Assembly (NCBI RefSeq): GCF_946407605.1
Contig: NZ_CAMJOS010000008.1
Location: forward strand, 1-64,000
Direction of reading: 5' to 3'
DNA from: an uncultured Prevotella sp.
Lineage (GTDB): Bacteria > Bacteroidota > Bacteroidia > Bacteroidales > Bacteroidaceae
DNA: 64,000 bases
The translations under genes were made by a program, and so were the position numbers. Below, in pieces: positions 42,875 through 50,803 of this stretch. The notes beneath the pieces were generated by a model. It worked only from the letters and a program-made list of their open reading frames with translations, did not search any database and was not told where the DNA came from. Every line of letters starts with the position of its first letter. Position 1 is the first letter of the stretch.

Positions 42875-42933
42875 CAAAGTTATAAAAAAAAGGATAATTG
42901 ACAATTGATAATTGATAATTTTTTGTATCTTTG
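42875..42933. promoter_or_regulatory. Divergent promoters sharing one CAATTG
   Basis: On the minus strand, TTG (complement of 42902-42904), 19 bp, then TAACTTTG (42875-42882) for aguA. On the plus strand, TTG (42905-42907), 18 bp, then TATCTTTG (42926-42933) for the ABC gene. The two -33 elements are the halves of one palindrome, CAATTG, inside a heptamer array. Confidence 0.65.
42894..42921 (+). repeat. Heptamer array ATAATTG x4
   Basis: Units ATAATTG, ACAATTG, ATAATTG and ATAATTT at 42894-42921. The array supplies the shared -33 elements of the two divergent promoters. Confidence 0.8.
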
Positions 42934-42954
42934 CAAACAAAATAAGATGAATAG

Positions 42955-43506
42955 ATGCTGGAACTGAACGAAGTGCTGGTGGAAGGTGCCGCAAATACCG
43001 TGTCAATGATGGCGCAGGAGCGACAAATGACGTGTCTCACTGGAGGCACGGCTCAGGTGCGTTCGCATCTGTTGTTGGCCATACTGGGACTGGTGCCTGT
43101 GAAAAGCGGCTTCGTCAATATTGATGGCGAGCCCTTGGAACGACAGACCATGAAAAAGTTGCGCAAGATGATGGCCTATGTACCATCGGAACTGCGAGCA
43201 GAAGGAGAGGTGACGGTCTATGAGCCACCTTCCGTTCAGGACCTCTTTATGCTGAAGGACAACCGTGAGGCTGCAATCTCGAACGGCTTGCTGACAGAAG
43301 AGATGAAACGAACGTGTGCCCCCCAGGAGAAGGCACAGCTGCTGGCAATGGCTGTGTTAAGACAGCGTCCTATCTTGTTGGTGGAGAATCCTGCCATTGA
43401 ATCGGCTGGCTACCTGAAAGGCTTGGCTAGAGATGGTCGTATCGTGGTGGTGGCGAGTGAAGAGAGAGCCATTCTTGATATGGCTGACGAAATAATAGAG
43501 ATATAG
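42955..43506 (+). CDS. Degenerate ABC ATPase-like protein
   Basis: A 183-residue protein with the shape of an ABC nucleotide-binding domain (LGLVPVKSGFVNIDGEPL after the P-loop position; QLLAMAVLRQRPILLVENPAI in place of the signature-Walker B block; GRIVVVASEERAILDMADEIIEI like the H-loop end). The P-loop is lost: TGGTAQVRSH (29-38) where GxxGxGKS is expected. The LSGGQ motif is replaced by CAPQEK, and Walker B D-E-P by E-N-P. ATP hydrolysis is therefore unlikely. It is directly followed by a UPF0014 permease (3 bp), like FetA/FetB, so a pseudo-ATPase of that pair is the best reading. Confidence 0.75.
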   Translation: MLELNEVLVEGAANTVSMMAQERQMTCLTGGTAQVRSHLLLAILGLVPVKSGFVNIDGEPLERQTMKKLRKMMAYVPSELRAEGEVTVYEPPSVQDLFMLKDNREAAISNGLLTEEMKRTCAPQEKAQLLAMAVLRQRPILLVENPAIESAGYLKGLARDGRIVVVASEERAILDMADEIIEI

Positions 43507-43509
43507 AGT

Positions 43510-44238
43510 ATGCAGATAACCGATATTTCCTTATGGGGCGTAGCCCTGATGGTGGTGCTCATGGCGTTGGCTGTGGCATTATTCCTGTTGATTGACCGTC
43601 GCGAGATGATGCGCGTATTGAAGGTGTTTGGCCTGACATTGGGTCAAATGATATTGGCAGGCGTTGGTGTGTGGCTTGTCTATAAGGTGGATGGCTGGTG
43701 GATGGACATCCTATGGCTTCTCATAATGCTCGCGCTGTCAGGAGCCTGGTGTCTGTATGAGATGAAGTGGCAGGTAAAAAAGTTAGCGTTACCTCTTGCG
43801 GCTGCCTTGGTGGCGGGTTGCCTGGTGGCTGGCGGTAGCATGATGCTGACGTTGCCAGGTCGTTGTTTCGTACCCGTCTTTGGTGTGCTTCTGGCCTATA
43901 TGATTACCTCCATTACGCTCACACTTCAGACCTATCAGCGTTGTTTGTATCATACAGAGTCGCATCGACTGTATCTGCAAGCCAATGGCGCCACCAAGCT
44001 TGAGTCGTTGATGCCAGGCATACGTCGTGCTCTGAGAGCCAGTATTCAACCGCAGTTACGAACAATGGCACAGCCCCTGTTGGTGGCCATGCCATTGCTG
44101 TTTGCCGGAATGTTATTGGGCGGCGCGTCGCCTGTCGCAGGTGTCTTCGTGCTATTGCTACTGATGGTAGCTGCTTTCGTAGCCTCTATCGTAGCAGGCA
44201 TTGTTGCCGTCGGTCTCTATTCCAAATTATCTTGCTAA
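43510..44238 (+). CDS. UPF0014 (FetB/YbbM-like) membrane protein
   Basis: A 242-residue inner-membrane protein with about seven helices. The family block is clear: MITSITLTLQTYQRCLYHTESHRLYLQANGATKLESLMPGIRRALRASIQPQL, where the charged loop contacts the ATPase, then PLLVAMPLLFAGMLLGGASPV. E. coli FetB exports iron with FetA. Here the partner lacks ATP-binding motifs, so transport energetics are unclear. The stop lies 12 bp inside the convergent threonine synthase gene. Confidence 0.85.
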   Translation: MQITDISLWGVALMVVLMALAVALFLLIDRREMMRVLKVFGLTLGQMILAGVGVWLVYKVDGWWMDILWLLIMLALSGAWCLYEMKWQVKKLALPLAAALVAGCLVAGGSMMLTLPGRCFVPVFGVLLAYMITSITLTLQTYQRCLYHTESHRLYLQANGATKLESLMPGIRRALRASIQPQLRTMAQPLLVAMPLLFAGMLLGGASPVAGVFVLLLLMVAAFVASIVAGIVAVGLYSKLSC

Positions 44239-45582
44239 CAAGAATTTCTTGAAGTCCTCGAAGTTCTTCGTCATGGGGACGCTCTGCTTCTCGCCCTTCA
44301 TAAAGGCTGCGAGGCGCTCAGGTATCTCTACATCGATACCAAGGATATCATCGACCTTCTCTTTGAACTTAGCCGGATGGGCTGTCTCACAGAATATACC
44401 AATCTCACCTGGTTGCAGACTATCTTCGAGAGCCTGATAGCCACAAGCACCGTGAGGATCGAGAATATAGCCCGTCTCTTTGTAGCATTTTCTCATCGTC
44501 TCCTTAATCTGCTCGTCGCTATAGGTAGCACCGCTGATGAGGCTGGTGATGACTTTGTGTGTTTCCTCGGGTGACAGTTTACCGTTCTGGCTATAGAGGT
44601 TGATGATGCGGGCGAAGTTGGATGGGTCGCCTACATCCATCGCATTGGCCAGCGTCTGCTTCGAGGGCTTGGGGTTATACTGTCCTGTCTGCAGGTAGTT
44701 GTAGAAGATGTCGTTGGCATTGTTAGCGGCGATGAAACGCTTCACCGGCATGCCCATCTGATGACCAAACAGAGCGGCGCAGATGTTGCCGAAGTTTCCG
44801 CTGGGCACGCAGATGACGATATCCTCGGGTTTGTGTCCTTGAGCTATGAGCTGAGCCACAGCGTTGAAATAATAGAAAGCCTGAGGCAGGAAGCGTGCTA
44901 CGTTAATCGAGTTCGCAGAAGTCAGCATCATATGCTTGTTCAGTTCCTCATCCATAAAAGCGCTCTTCACCAGTGCCTGACAGTCGTCGAAGACACCATC
45001 GACCTCAATGGCTGTGATATTCTTTCCTAATGTGGTGAACTGGCACTCCTGAATGGGGCTCACCTTTCCTTTCGGATAGAGCACATACACATGGATGCCC
45101 TCCACGCCAAGGAAACCATTGGCTACGGCGCTGCCAGTGTCGCCGCTGGTAGCCACAAGCACGTTAACTGTCGAGTATATGGCTGTGCCACAGCCACAAA
45201 CAGAACTACCTTGACGCAGAAAATACTGCAGCAGGCGTGCCATAAAACGGGCACCTACGTCCTTGAAGGCCAGTGTGGGACCGTGAAATAGCTCCAGTGA
45301 ATAGATATTGTCTTTAACTTTTACGACAGGACAGTCGAACTGCAATGTGTCGTAGACCAGGTCCTGTAGGGCGTCAAGGTCTACATCATCGCCAAAGAAG
45401 GCGCTAGCCACATTGAAAGCGATGTCCTGAAAGCGCATTTTTGGCATATCGTCAAGAAATGCCTTTGGCAACTTGTGAATCACTTCGGGCATATAGAGTC
45501 CGCGGTCTTCAGCCAGACCCTTGACGACGGCCTTGTTTAAATCGGCCAGAGGGGCTTTTCCATTGGTGCTGTAGTATTGCAT
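44227..45582 (-). CDS. thrC: Threonine synthase
   Basis: Converts O-phosphohomoserine to threonine with pyridoxal phosphate. It has 451 residues, slightly over the common length. MQYYSTNGKAPLADLNKAV is the typical N-terminus. FHGPTLAFKDVGARFM carries the PLP Lys at 107, and VATSGDTGSAVANGF the phosphate cup. About 13 extra residues at 126-138 (SSVCGCGTAIYST) interrupt the usual path from the LLQYF helix to the VLVATSGDTG strand; they are coded partly by the palindrome GGCTGTG-C-CACAGCC (45181-45195). It is the last gene of the thr group and is convergent with the UPF0014 gene. Confidence 0.92.
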   Translation of the reverse strand: MQYYSTNGKAPLADLNKAVVKGLAEDRGLYMPEVIHKLPKAFLDDMPKMRFQDIAFNVASAFFGDDVDLDALQDLVYDTLQFDCPVVKVKDNIYSLELFHGPTLAFKDVGARFMARLLQYFLRQGSSVCGCGTAIYSTVNVLVATSGDTGSAVANGFLGVEGIHVYVLYPKGKVSPIQECQFTTLGKNITAIEVDGVFDDCQALVKSAFMDEELNKHMMLTSANSINVARFLPQAFYYFNAVAQLIAQGHKPEDIVICVPSGNFGNICAALFGHQMGMPVKRFIAANNANDIFYNYLQTGQYNPKPSKQTLANAMDVGDPSNFARIINLYSQNGKLSPEETHKVITSLISGATYSDEQIKETMRKCYKETGYILDPHGACGYQALEDSLQPGEIGIFCETAHPAKFKEKVDDILGIDVEIPERLAAFMKGEKQSVPMTKNFEDFKKFLLAR

Positions 45583-45621
45583 GATTCTTTTCGTTTTATT
45601 TCTGAGATGTGATGGATGAGA

Positions 45622-46221
45622 TTAGAAATTTGCCTCAAACTTATAACCCAGCGTCAGCTGAATTACATTGTTGCGCATAATGCCTTCACCTTTGAACAGG
45701 TCGGTGACGCCGATGTTGTATCGAGCGTCGAGCACAAAGTGGTTGTATTCATACGAAAGGCCAACGGGTACTGACAGCATGAACTTGTTCATCTCGGTGT
45801 CGGTGCCATATTGCTTGAGGAGCCAGTCAACGTCCATCTTCATACCATCATATTTTACGGTGGTCTTCGTGCGGAATGCAGGTTGTACACCTGCTTTTAC
45901 GGCCAGACCTGGCACCACATAGCAGTTGAGCATGATGGGCACGTTGACAAAGTCGATATCGAGAATCTCGTCTGTTCCCGTCTCATCATCTTTTGCACCT
46001 TGGTCAGAATACATTAAAGCGGCAGAGAGGCTGAAGATGTCAGTTATCTGATATTCCATCTCCATGCCAAAGGCATAGCCGAACTTCATCTTATTATAGT
46101 CGGTCATACTTGAGAGATTCATTCCCACACGAGGCTGGACAGTCAACGTTCCTTCTCTCTCTTGGGCCATGATGCCTGCAGATGACAGCAAGACGATGGC
46201 CAGTAATAATAGTTTCTTCAT
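45622..46221 (-). CDS. Outer-membrane beta-barrel protein (PorT/OMP_b-brl type)
   Basis: A 199-residue protein with signal peptide MKKLLLLAIVLLSSAGIMAQ, then repeated amphipathic strands with aromatic girdles (MKFGYAFGMEMEYQI, FSLSAALMYSDQGA, VVPGLAVKAGVQPAF, FVLDARYNIGVTDL) and a C-terminal LTLGYKFEANF that ends in an aromatic residue, as outer-membrane barrels do. The family is common in Bacteroidota; ligands are unknown. It lies between the homoserine kinase-like gene (12 bp) and thrC (39 bp), an odd place for a barrel. Confidence 0.8.
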   Translation of the reverse strand: MKKLLLLAIVLLSSAGIMAQEREGTLTVQPRVGMNLSSMTDYNKMKFGYAFGMEMEYQITDIFSLSAALMYSDQGAKDDETGTDEILDIDFVNVPIMLNCYVVPGLAVKAGVQPAFRTKTTVKYDGMKMDVDWLLKQYGTDTEMNKFMLSVPVGLSYEYNHFVLDARYNIGVTDLFKGEGIMRNNVIQLTLGYKFEANF

Positions 46222-46233
46222 ATCGTTTTAGAA

Positions 46234-47469
46234 TTAGTTGTTCATAAATGCCTGCATAAACTCCTGAAGGCGTAGCAGTCCGTAGCCACCCGAGACACAC
46301 GACTCCTCATCGTAGTATTCTACCTCGTCAGGCTCTATACCTTTATAATATATAAGGAAGGGTACGGGTTCGTTAACGTGGATGCGCTGCTCAACGGGGG
46401 TAGGATGATCGGGTAGGATTGCGATGCAAACGGACTCCTGCATCTGCTCTGTAGCCTCGAAGATGGGCTTGATAAGACGCTGATCCAAGTAGTCGATGGC
46501 CTTGAGTTTCAAGTCGAGGTCACCATCATGTCCTGCTTCGTCGGTAGCTTCTACGTGAACAAAGACGAAGTCATCTTTCTGCAGGGCTTCGATAGCGGCC
46601 TGAGCCTTGCCTTCGTAATTCGTGTCAGCCAGTCCTGTGGCGCCAGGTACCTTGATGATGCGCAAACCAGCGTATTTACCGATGCCTTGGATGAGGTCGA
46701 CAGCTGAGATGACAGCACCCGTCTTTACCTGAGGGTATTGCTGCATCAGCGTCTGCATCGAAGGACGATAGCCACCGCTCCAAGGCCAGATGCTATTGGC
46801 CTGGCGCTCACCTTTGGCAGCTTTCGCAAGATTGTATGGATGCTTAGCCAGCAGTTCCTGAGACTTCAGAATCAGTTCGTTTATCAAATCCGCTGTTTCC
46901 TGCGCTTCAGGTATCTCTGCCTTAACCAACAACGGACGCCATTCCTCATTGGGATGATCGTGGGGTGGGGCACAGACAATGTGCTTGTTGCCGCCCTTGA
47001 TAACCAGCAGGTGGCGATATTGGATGCCAGTGATGAACTTTACTCGCTCACATCCCTCTCGTTCGTTGATGAGCTTGGCGAGGTTTTCGTTCAGGTAATC
47101 GATGAGCACACGAGCATCTTCTGTCTCCAGATTACCACCATTATGCGTAATAATCTTACCGTTCTCGAGTGTGATGATATTGCAACGGATGGCGAAGTCA
47201 TCATCAGCCATCTCATAGCCTATCGATGCAGCTTCCAAAGGTCCTCGTCCCTCGTACACCTTGTTCAGGTCATAGCCGAGGATGGCGGTGTTGGCAACCT
47301 CGCTGCCAGGAGGGAACCCCTCTGGTACAGTAATCAGTCGTCCTGTGCGTCCTGCCTTTGCCAAACGGTTCATATATTCTGGACGTGCATACTGTAACAG
47401 CGTCTTGTTTCCAAGACGTGCTACATGGTGATCTGCCATGCCGTCCCCAAGAATGATGATATGTTTCAT
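46234..47469 (-). CDS. PGM-like protein, proposed homoserine kinase (TIGR02535 type)
   Basis: A 411-residue alkaline-phosphatase-superfamily enzyme of the archaeal-type cofactor-independent phosphoglycerate mutase group. The metal motif DGMADHH begins the protein, and GFPPGSEVANTAILGYD carries the catalytic Ser. VHVEATDEAGHDGDLDLK and LPDHPTPVEQRIHV supply further metal His/Asp. In Bacteroidota and others this type sits between thrA and thrC and has been proposed to replace the missing ThrB kinase. That is the case here, with an outer-membrane protein gene between it and thrC. A MITE-like element lies between this gene and thrA. Confidence 0.85.
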   Translation of the reverse strand: MKHIIILGDGMADHHVARLGNKTLLQYARPEYMNRLAKAGRTGRLITVPEGFPPGSEVANTAILGYDLNKVYEGRGPLEAASIGYEMADDDFAIRCNIITLENGKIITHNGGNLETEDARVLIDYLNENLAKLINEREGCERVKFITGIQYRHLLVIKGGNKHIVCAPPHDHPNEEWRPLLVKAEIPEAQETADLINELILKSQELLAKHPYNLAKAAKGERQANSIWPWSGGYRPSMQTLMQQYPQVKTGAVISAVDLIQGIGKYAGLRIIKVPGATGLADTNYEGKAQAAIEALQKDDFVFVHVEATDEAGHDGDLDLKLKAIDYLDQRLIKPIFEATEQMQESVCIAILPDHPTPVEQRIHVNEPVPFLIYYKGIEPDEVEYYDEESCVSGGYGLLRLQEFMQAFMNN

Positions 47470-47472
47470 AGG

Positions 47473-47588
47473 CCTACCCCCTTCCCCTCCCCAAGGGAGG
47501 GGTGATTAGTTACATTGTCTATTGAAAATAACTTCATAGTCTGAGTTTGTATAAAAAGCCCCTCCCTTGGGGAGGGGTTGGGGTGGGC
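47473..47588. mobile_element. MITE-like palindromic element
   Basis: A 116-bp segment between thrA and the kinase-like gene. The left arm (about 47473-47502) and right arm (about 47559-47588) are inverted GC-rich repeats that share CCCCTCCCC-AAGGGAGGGG (47484-47502 and the complement 47559-47577). Between them is an AT-rich core of about 56 bp. No coding capacity and no obvious target duplication. It resembles a non-autonomous repeat; a transcript hairpin is also likely to form here. Confidence 0.6.
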
Positions 47589-47590
47589 TG

Positions 47591-50068
47591 TTAAATATTT
47601 GCGATTGACATGATGTTGGCAAACACACCAGCAGCTGTTACGGCAGCACCAGCACCATAGCCCTGGATGAGCATGGGGTACTCCTTGTAGCGCTCGGTGG
47701 TGAGCAGCACGATGTTGTTCGAGCCTTCCAGTCCATAGAAGGGATGACCGTAAGGTACTTCCTTCAGGGCTACACTCGTCTTGAACGATGACGGATCCTT
47801 CTCGTCGGCCTCCATCGTAGCCACAAAACGCCAGCGTTTGTTTTCGGCTTCGAGTACCTGACGACGAGCTTCGAAGTCGGCATCCAGTTCTGGCAGCTTA
47901 GCCCAGAAGTCTTCGATAGAGCCCTCGAAATAGCTGTCGGGCACAAAGAGATGCTTCTCCACATCATCTTGCTCTACCTTATAACCGGCCTCACGGGTCA
48001 GGATGACCAGCTTACGGATAACGTCTGTGCCGCTGAGGTCAATACGTGGGTCAGGCTCTGAGTAACGCTGTTCCTTGGCACGCTTCACAGTTTCTGAGAA
48101 TGGTACATCGGCAGCAATCTCGTTGAAGATGAAGTTCAGCGTACCAGAAAGGATAGCCTCAATCTTCAGGATCTTATCACCTGAGTTACATAGGTCGTTG
48201 ATGGTGCCAATAATGGGCAGACCAGCACCTACGTTGGTCTCATAGCGGAACCATACACCCTTGTCGCGAGCGGTCTGTTTCAACTTCAGATAGCTGTCGT
48301 AGTTGCTTGAAGCTGCAATCTTATTGGCTGCTACAACTGATATGTTATGCTCTAAGAAAGTCTGATAGAGCTGCGCAATCTGACGACTGGCAGTACAGTC
48401 TACGAAGACGCTGTTGAAGATGTTCATCTTCACAATCTCATCACGCATATGCTCTGTGTTGGCAGCAAAGCCGGCACGCAGAATCTTCTCGTAGTTGTCC
48501 AGGTCGATGCCATCGCGGTCGAGTACGAAGTTGTCGACATCCGAAATGCCGACCACGTTCAGCTTCAGACGGCGCGACTGCATCAAGAACTGCTGCTGGG
48601 TGCGAATCTGTTCGAGCAGCATGCCACCCACGGTGCCAATACCGCAGATAAAAATATTCAGAACCTTGTATTCTGACAGGAAGAACGAGTCGTGCAGCAC
48701 GTTTAGCGACTTGCGCAGGAATTTACCGTCAACCACGAACGAGATGTTCGTCTCGGAAGCGCCCTGGGCACAGGCAATCACACTGATACCCGAACGGCCG
48801 AGCGTTCCGAATAGCTTACCGGCAATACCTGGTGTTTGTTTCATGTTCTCACCCACGATGGCGATAGTGGCCAGACCACTCTCCACCTGCATGGGGAACA
48901 TGGCACCCGTCTCAATCTCCTTAGCGAACTCGGCGTTCAACACTTCGGCTGCTGCAGCGGCATCTTCGTCACGCACACCGATAGAGGTGGAGTTCTCTGA
49001 CGAAGCCTGCGACACCATGAATACTGAGATACCCTTGTTGGCAAGGGTGGTGAAGATACGACGGTTCACACCAATCACACCCACCATCGACAGACCTGTC
49101 ACAGTAATCAGCGACGTGCCCTTGATGCTTGAGATACCCTTGATGGGCTTCTCGTCGTTCTCAATCTTAGCCTTGATAAGTGTTCCCGGGTGTTCGGGGT
49201 TGAAGGTATTCTTAACCTTAATAGGTATATTCTTGACGCAGACAGGATAGATGGTCGGTGGGTAGATGACCTTGGCACCGAAGTTACAGAGTTCCATGGC
49301 CTCTATATACGACAGCTCGTTGATGGTGTAGGCACTCTTAATAACCTTCGGGTCAGCCGTCATAAAGCCGTCCACATCAGTCCATATCTCCAGAATGTCG
49401 GCATCGAGCGTAGCTGCAATAATTGATGCAGTATAGTCAGAACCGCCACGTCCCAGGTTGGTGGTCTCATTGCTGTTGCTGTCGCGGGCAATGAATCCAG
49501 GCACAACGTAGATTTTGTTTGATGCTGTGTCACTGCTAGGTACAGAACTGAATGCTTTCTTCACCAACTGCTTGGTGATGTCGGAGTCGAGCACATGATG
49601 GCCTTGTTTCTTCTGAGTACGGATAAAGTCACGACTGTTCATACGAACGCCGTTCTTCACCATAGCAGCCACGATATGCGAACTGAGACGCTCACCATAC
49701 GAGATGATGGTGTCCTCAGTCTTCTCCGACAAGTCGTGAATGAGGTACACACCGTAGAGGATGCTCTTCAACTGGTCGAAGAGCTGGTCTACATTATTAA
49801 ATAAGTCTACGCGCTTTTTGATGTCATGGATGATAGTGTCTATCATCAGGTGGTGGCGTCTCACCATCGCGTCGAATTCCTCGCGATAGTGCTCGTCGCC
49901 CTGTTTTGCCATCTGCGACATCGCAATCAGTTTATCCGTGATGCCGTCGAGTGCGCTTACTACTACAATGACAGGTTGCGTCCGAGCCTCTGCCTCCACA
50001 ATTTCTTTTAAGCTCAAAATGCTTTTTACGGAACCTACGGACGTTCCGCCGAATTTCATTACTTTCAT
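47591..50068 (-). CDS. thrA: Bifunctional aspartate kinase/homoserine dehydrogenase
   Basis: First and third steps of the threonine pathway. This 825-residue protein starts at ATG 50068. The aspartokinase part begins KVMKFGGTSVGSV, with FIARDSNSNETTNLGRGGSDYTASI (substrate) and two ACT domains at about 310-460 (SLITVTGLSMVG, ISVFMVSQASSENS) for feedback control by threonine. The homoserine dehydrogenase part starts FICGIGTVGGMLLEQI near 485, followed by VVAANKIAAS, FRYETNVGAGLPIIGTI (catalytic Lys/Asp region) and KIEAILSGTLNFIF. Its promoter has the conserved-spacer form. No leader peptide with Thr/Ile codons is seen. Confidence 0.95.
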   Translation of the reverse strand: MKVMKFGGTSVGSVKSILSLKEIVEAEARTQPVIVVVSALDGITDKLIAMSQMAKQGDEHYREEFDAMVRRHHLMIDTIIHDIKKRVDLFNNVDQLFDQLKSILYGVYLIHDLSEKTEDTIISYGERLSSHIVAAMVKNGVRMNSRDFIRTQKKQGHHVLDSDITKQLVKKAFSSVPSSDTASNKIYVVPGFIARDSNSNETTNLGRGGSDYTASIIAATLDADILEIWTDVDGFMTADPKVIKSAYTINELSYIEAMELCNFGAKVIYPPTIYPVCVKNIPIKVKNTFNPEHPGTLIKAKIENDEKPIKGISSIKGTSLITVTGLSMVGVIGVNRRIFTTLANKGISVFMVSQASSENSTSIGVRDEDAAAAAEVLNAEFAKEIETGAMFPMQVESGLATIAIVGENMKQTPGIAGKLFGTLGRSGISVIACAQGASETNISFVVDGKFLRKSLNVLHDSFFLSEYKVLNIFICGIGTVGGMLLEQIRTQQQFLMQSRRLKLNVVGISDVDNFVLDRDGIDLDNYEKILRAGFAANTEHMRDEIVKMNIFNSVFVDCTASRQIAQLYQTFLEHNISVVAANKIAASSNYDSYLKLKQTARDKGVWFRYETNVGAGLPIIGTINDLCNSGDKILKIEAILSGTLNFIFNEIAADVPFSETVKRAKEQRYSEPDPRIDLSGTDVIRKLVILTREAGYKVEQDDVEKHLFVPDSYFEGSIEDFWAKLPELDADFEARRQVLEAENKRWRFVATMEADEKDPSSFKTSVALKEVPYGHPFYGLEGSNNIVLLTTERYKEYPMLIQGYGAGAAVTAAGVFANIMSIANI

Positions 50069-50133
50069 ATTCCTATGCAATTTATCTTTCCAACGGTACC
50101 CCTCAACAAGCGGGGCTTACTCCATTGGCGCTG

Positions 50134-50164
50134 CAAAGGTAGTGCAAATCGAGCGAAAAACCAA
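50134..50164 (-). promoter_or_regulatory. Promoter of thrA, conserved-spacer type
   Basis: On the minus strand, TTG (50162-50164), spacer GTTTTTCGCTCGATTTGCAC and TACCTTTG (50134-50141). A second degenerate copy with a CTTCGGTCGAAGG palindrome lies at about 50200-50255. The leader holds a CCCC/GGGG hairpin (50102-50116). Confidence 0.75.
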
Positions 50165-50281
50165 GAAAATCTCGAATTTTTTTGTTTTTCCGAGATGCAG
50201 CCTACCTTCGACCGAAGGTCAGAGGTAGTGCAAACTGAGCAAAATGCAAAGAAAAAAGTTGTTTTTTTTCTTATAATCTGC

Positions 50282-50677
50282 TTAATAGTTGCTTAAATAC
50301 GCAGAGAGATTGGCACAATTTACAATGATGCTACCAATAACTGTCAGTATAACTATTATGAAAGCAATAATCTTATAAGTCATTTTTGGAATGGCAAAAG
50401 GAATGATCAAGCTAGTCAATGTAGAACAGATGCTGATGATAGTTTGGGATATCTGGATATATTTGATACCGGTTGTCATGTCATAGTTTTGTAAAACATA
50501 GGGAGTGATAAGCCAGCTGTTGATAAAGTGAGCGACAAAAAAGAAAATCAGTGAGACACACCATGCCAGTAATAAAATACTATTCCAATCCTTCTTTCCT
50601 TCAATCAGACTGGAACCACAATGGTTGCAAAACAATGCACCCTCTTCATTGGGATGCGAGCATTTAGGACATTTCAT
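50282..50677 (-). CDS. Zinc-ribbon membrane protein (131 aa)
   Basis: The N-terminus has a zinc ribbon, CPKCSHPNEEGALFCNHCGSS (two CxxC pairs), then four hydrophobic segments (ILLLAWCVSLIFFFVAHFI, YIQISQTIISICSTLTSLIIPFAI, KIIAFIIVILTVIGSIIV). Such zinc-ribbon membrane proteins are common in gut Bacteroidales; function is unknown. The cytoplasmic ribbon could bind protein or nucleic acid. A CAAAGATA box (minus strand, 50706-50713) lies upstream. Confidence 0.7.
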   Translation of the reverse strand: MKCPKCSHPNEEGALFCNHCGSSLIEGKKDWNSILLLAWCVSLIFFFVAHFINSWLITPYVLQNYDMTTGIKYIQISQTIISICSTLTSLIIPFAIPKMTYKIIAFIIVILTVIGSIIVNCANLSAYLSNY

Positions 50678-50803
50678 AAGCAGTTACTATTATATAATAA
50701 TGGTGCAAAGATACAACATTTCCGAGGAGATAACGTCATAAAAGGAGTTAAAGGGAGTTAAAAGGCGATAGTTTTTGGTGGAATAGTTGTAATTTTGCAT
50801 TCT

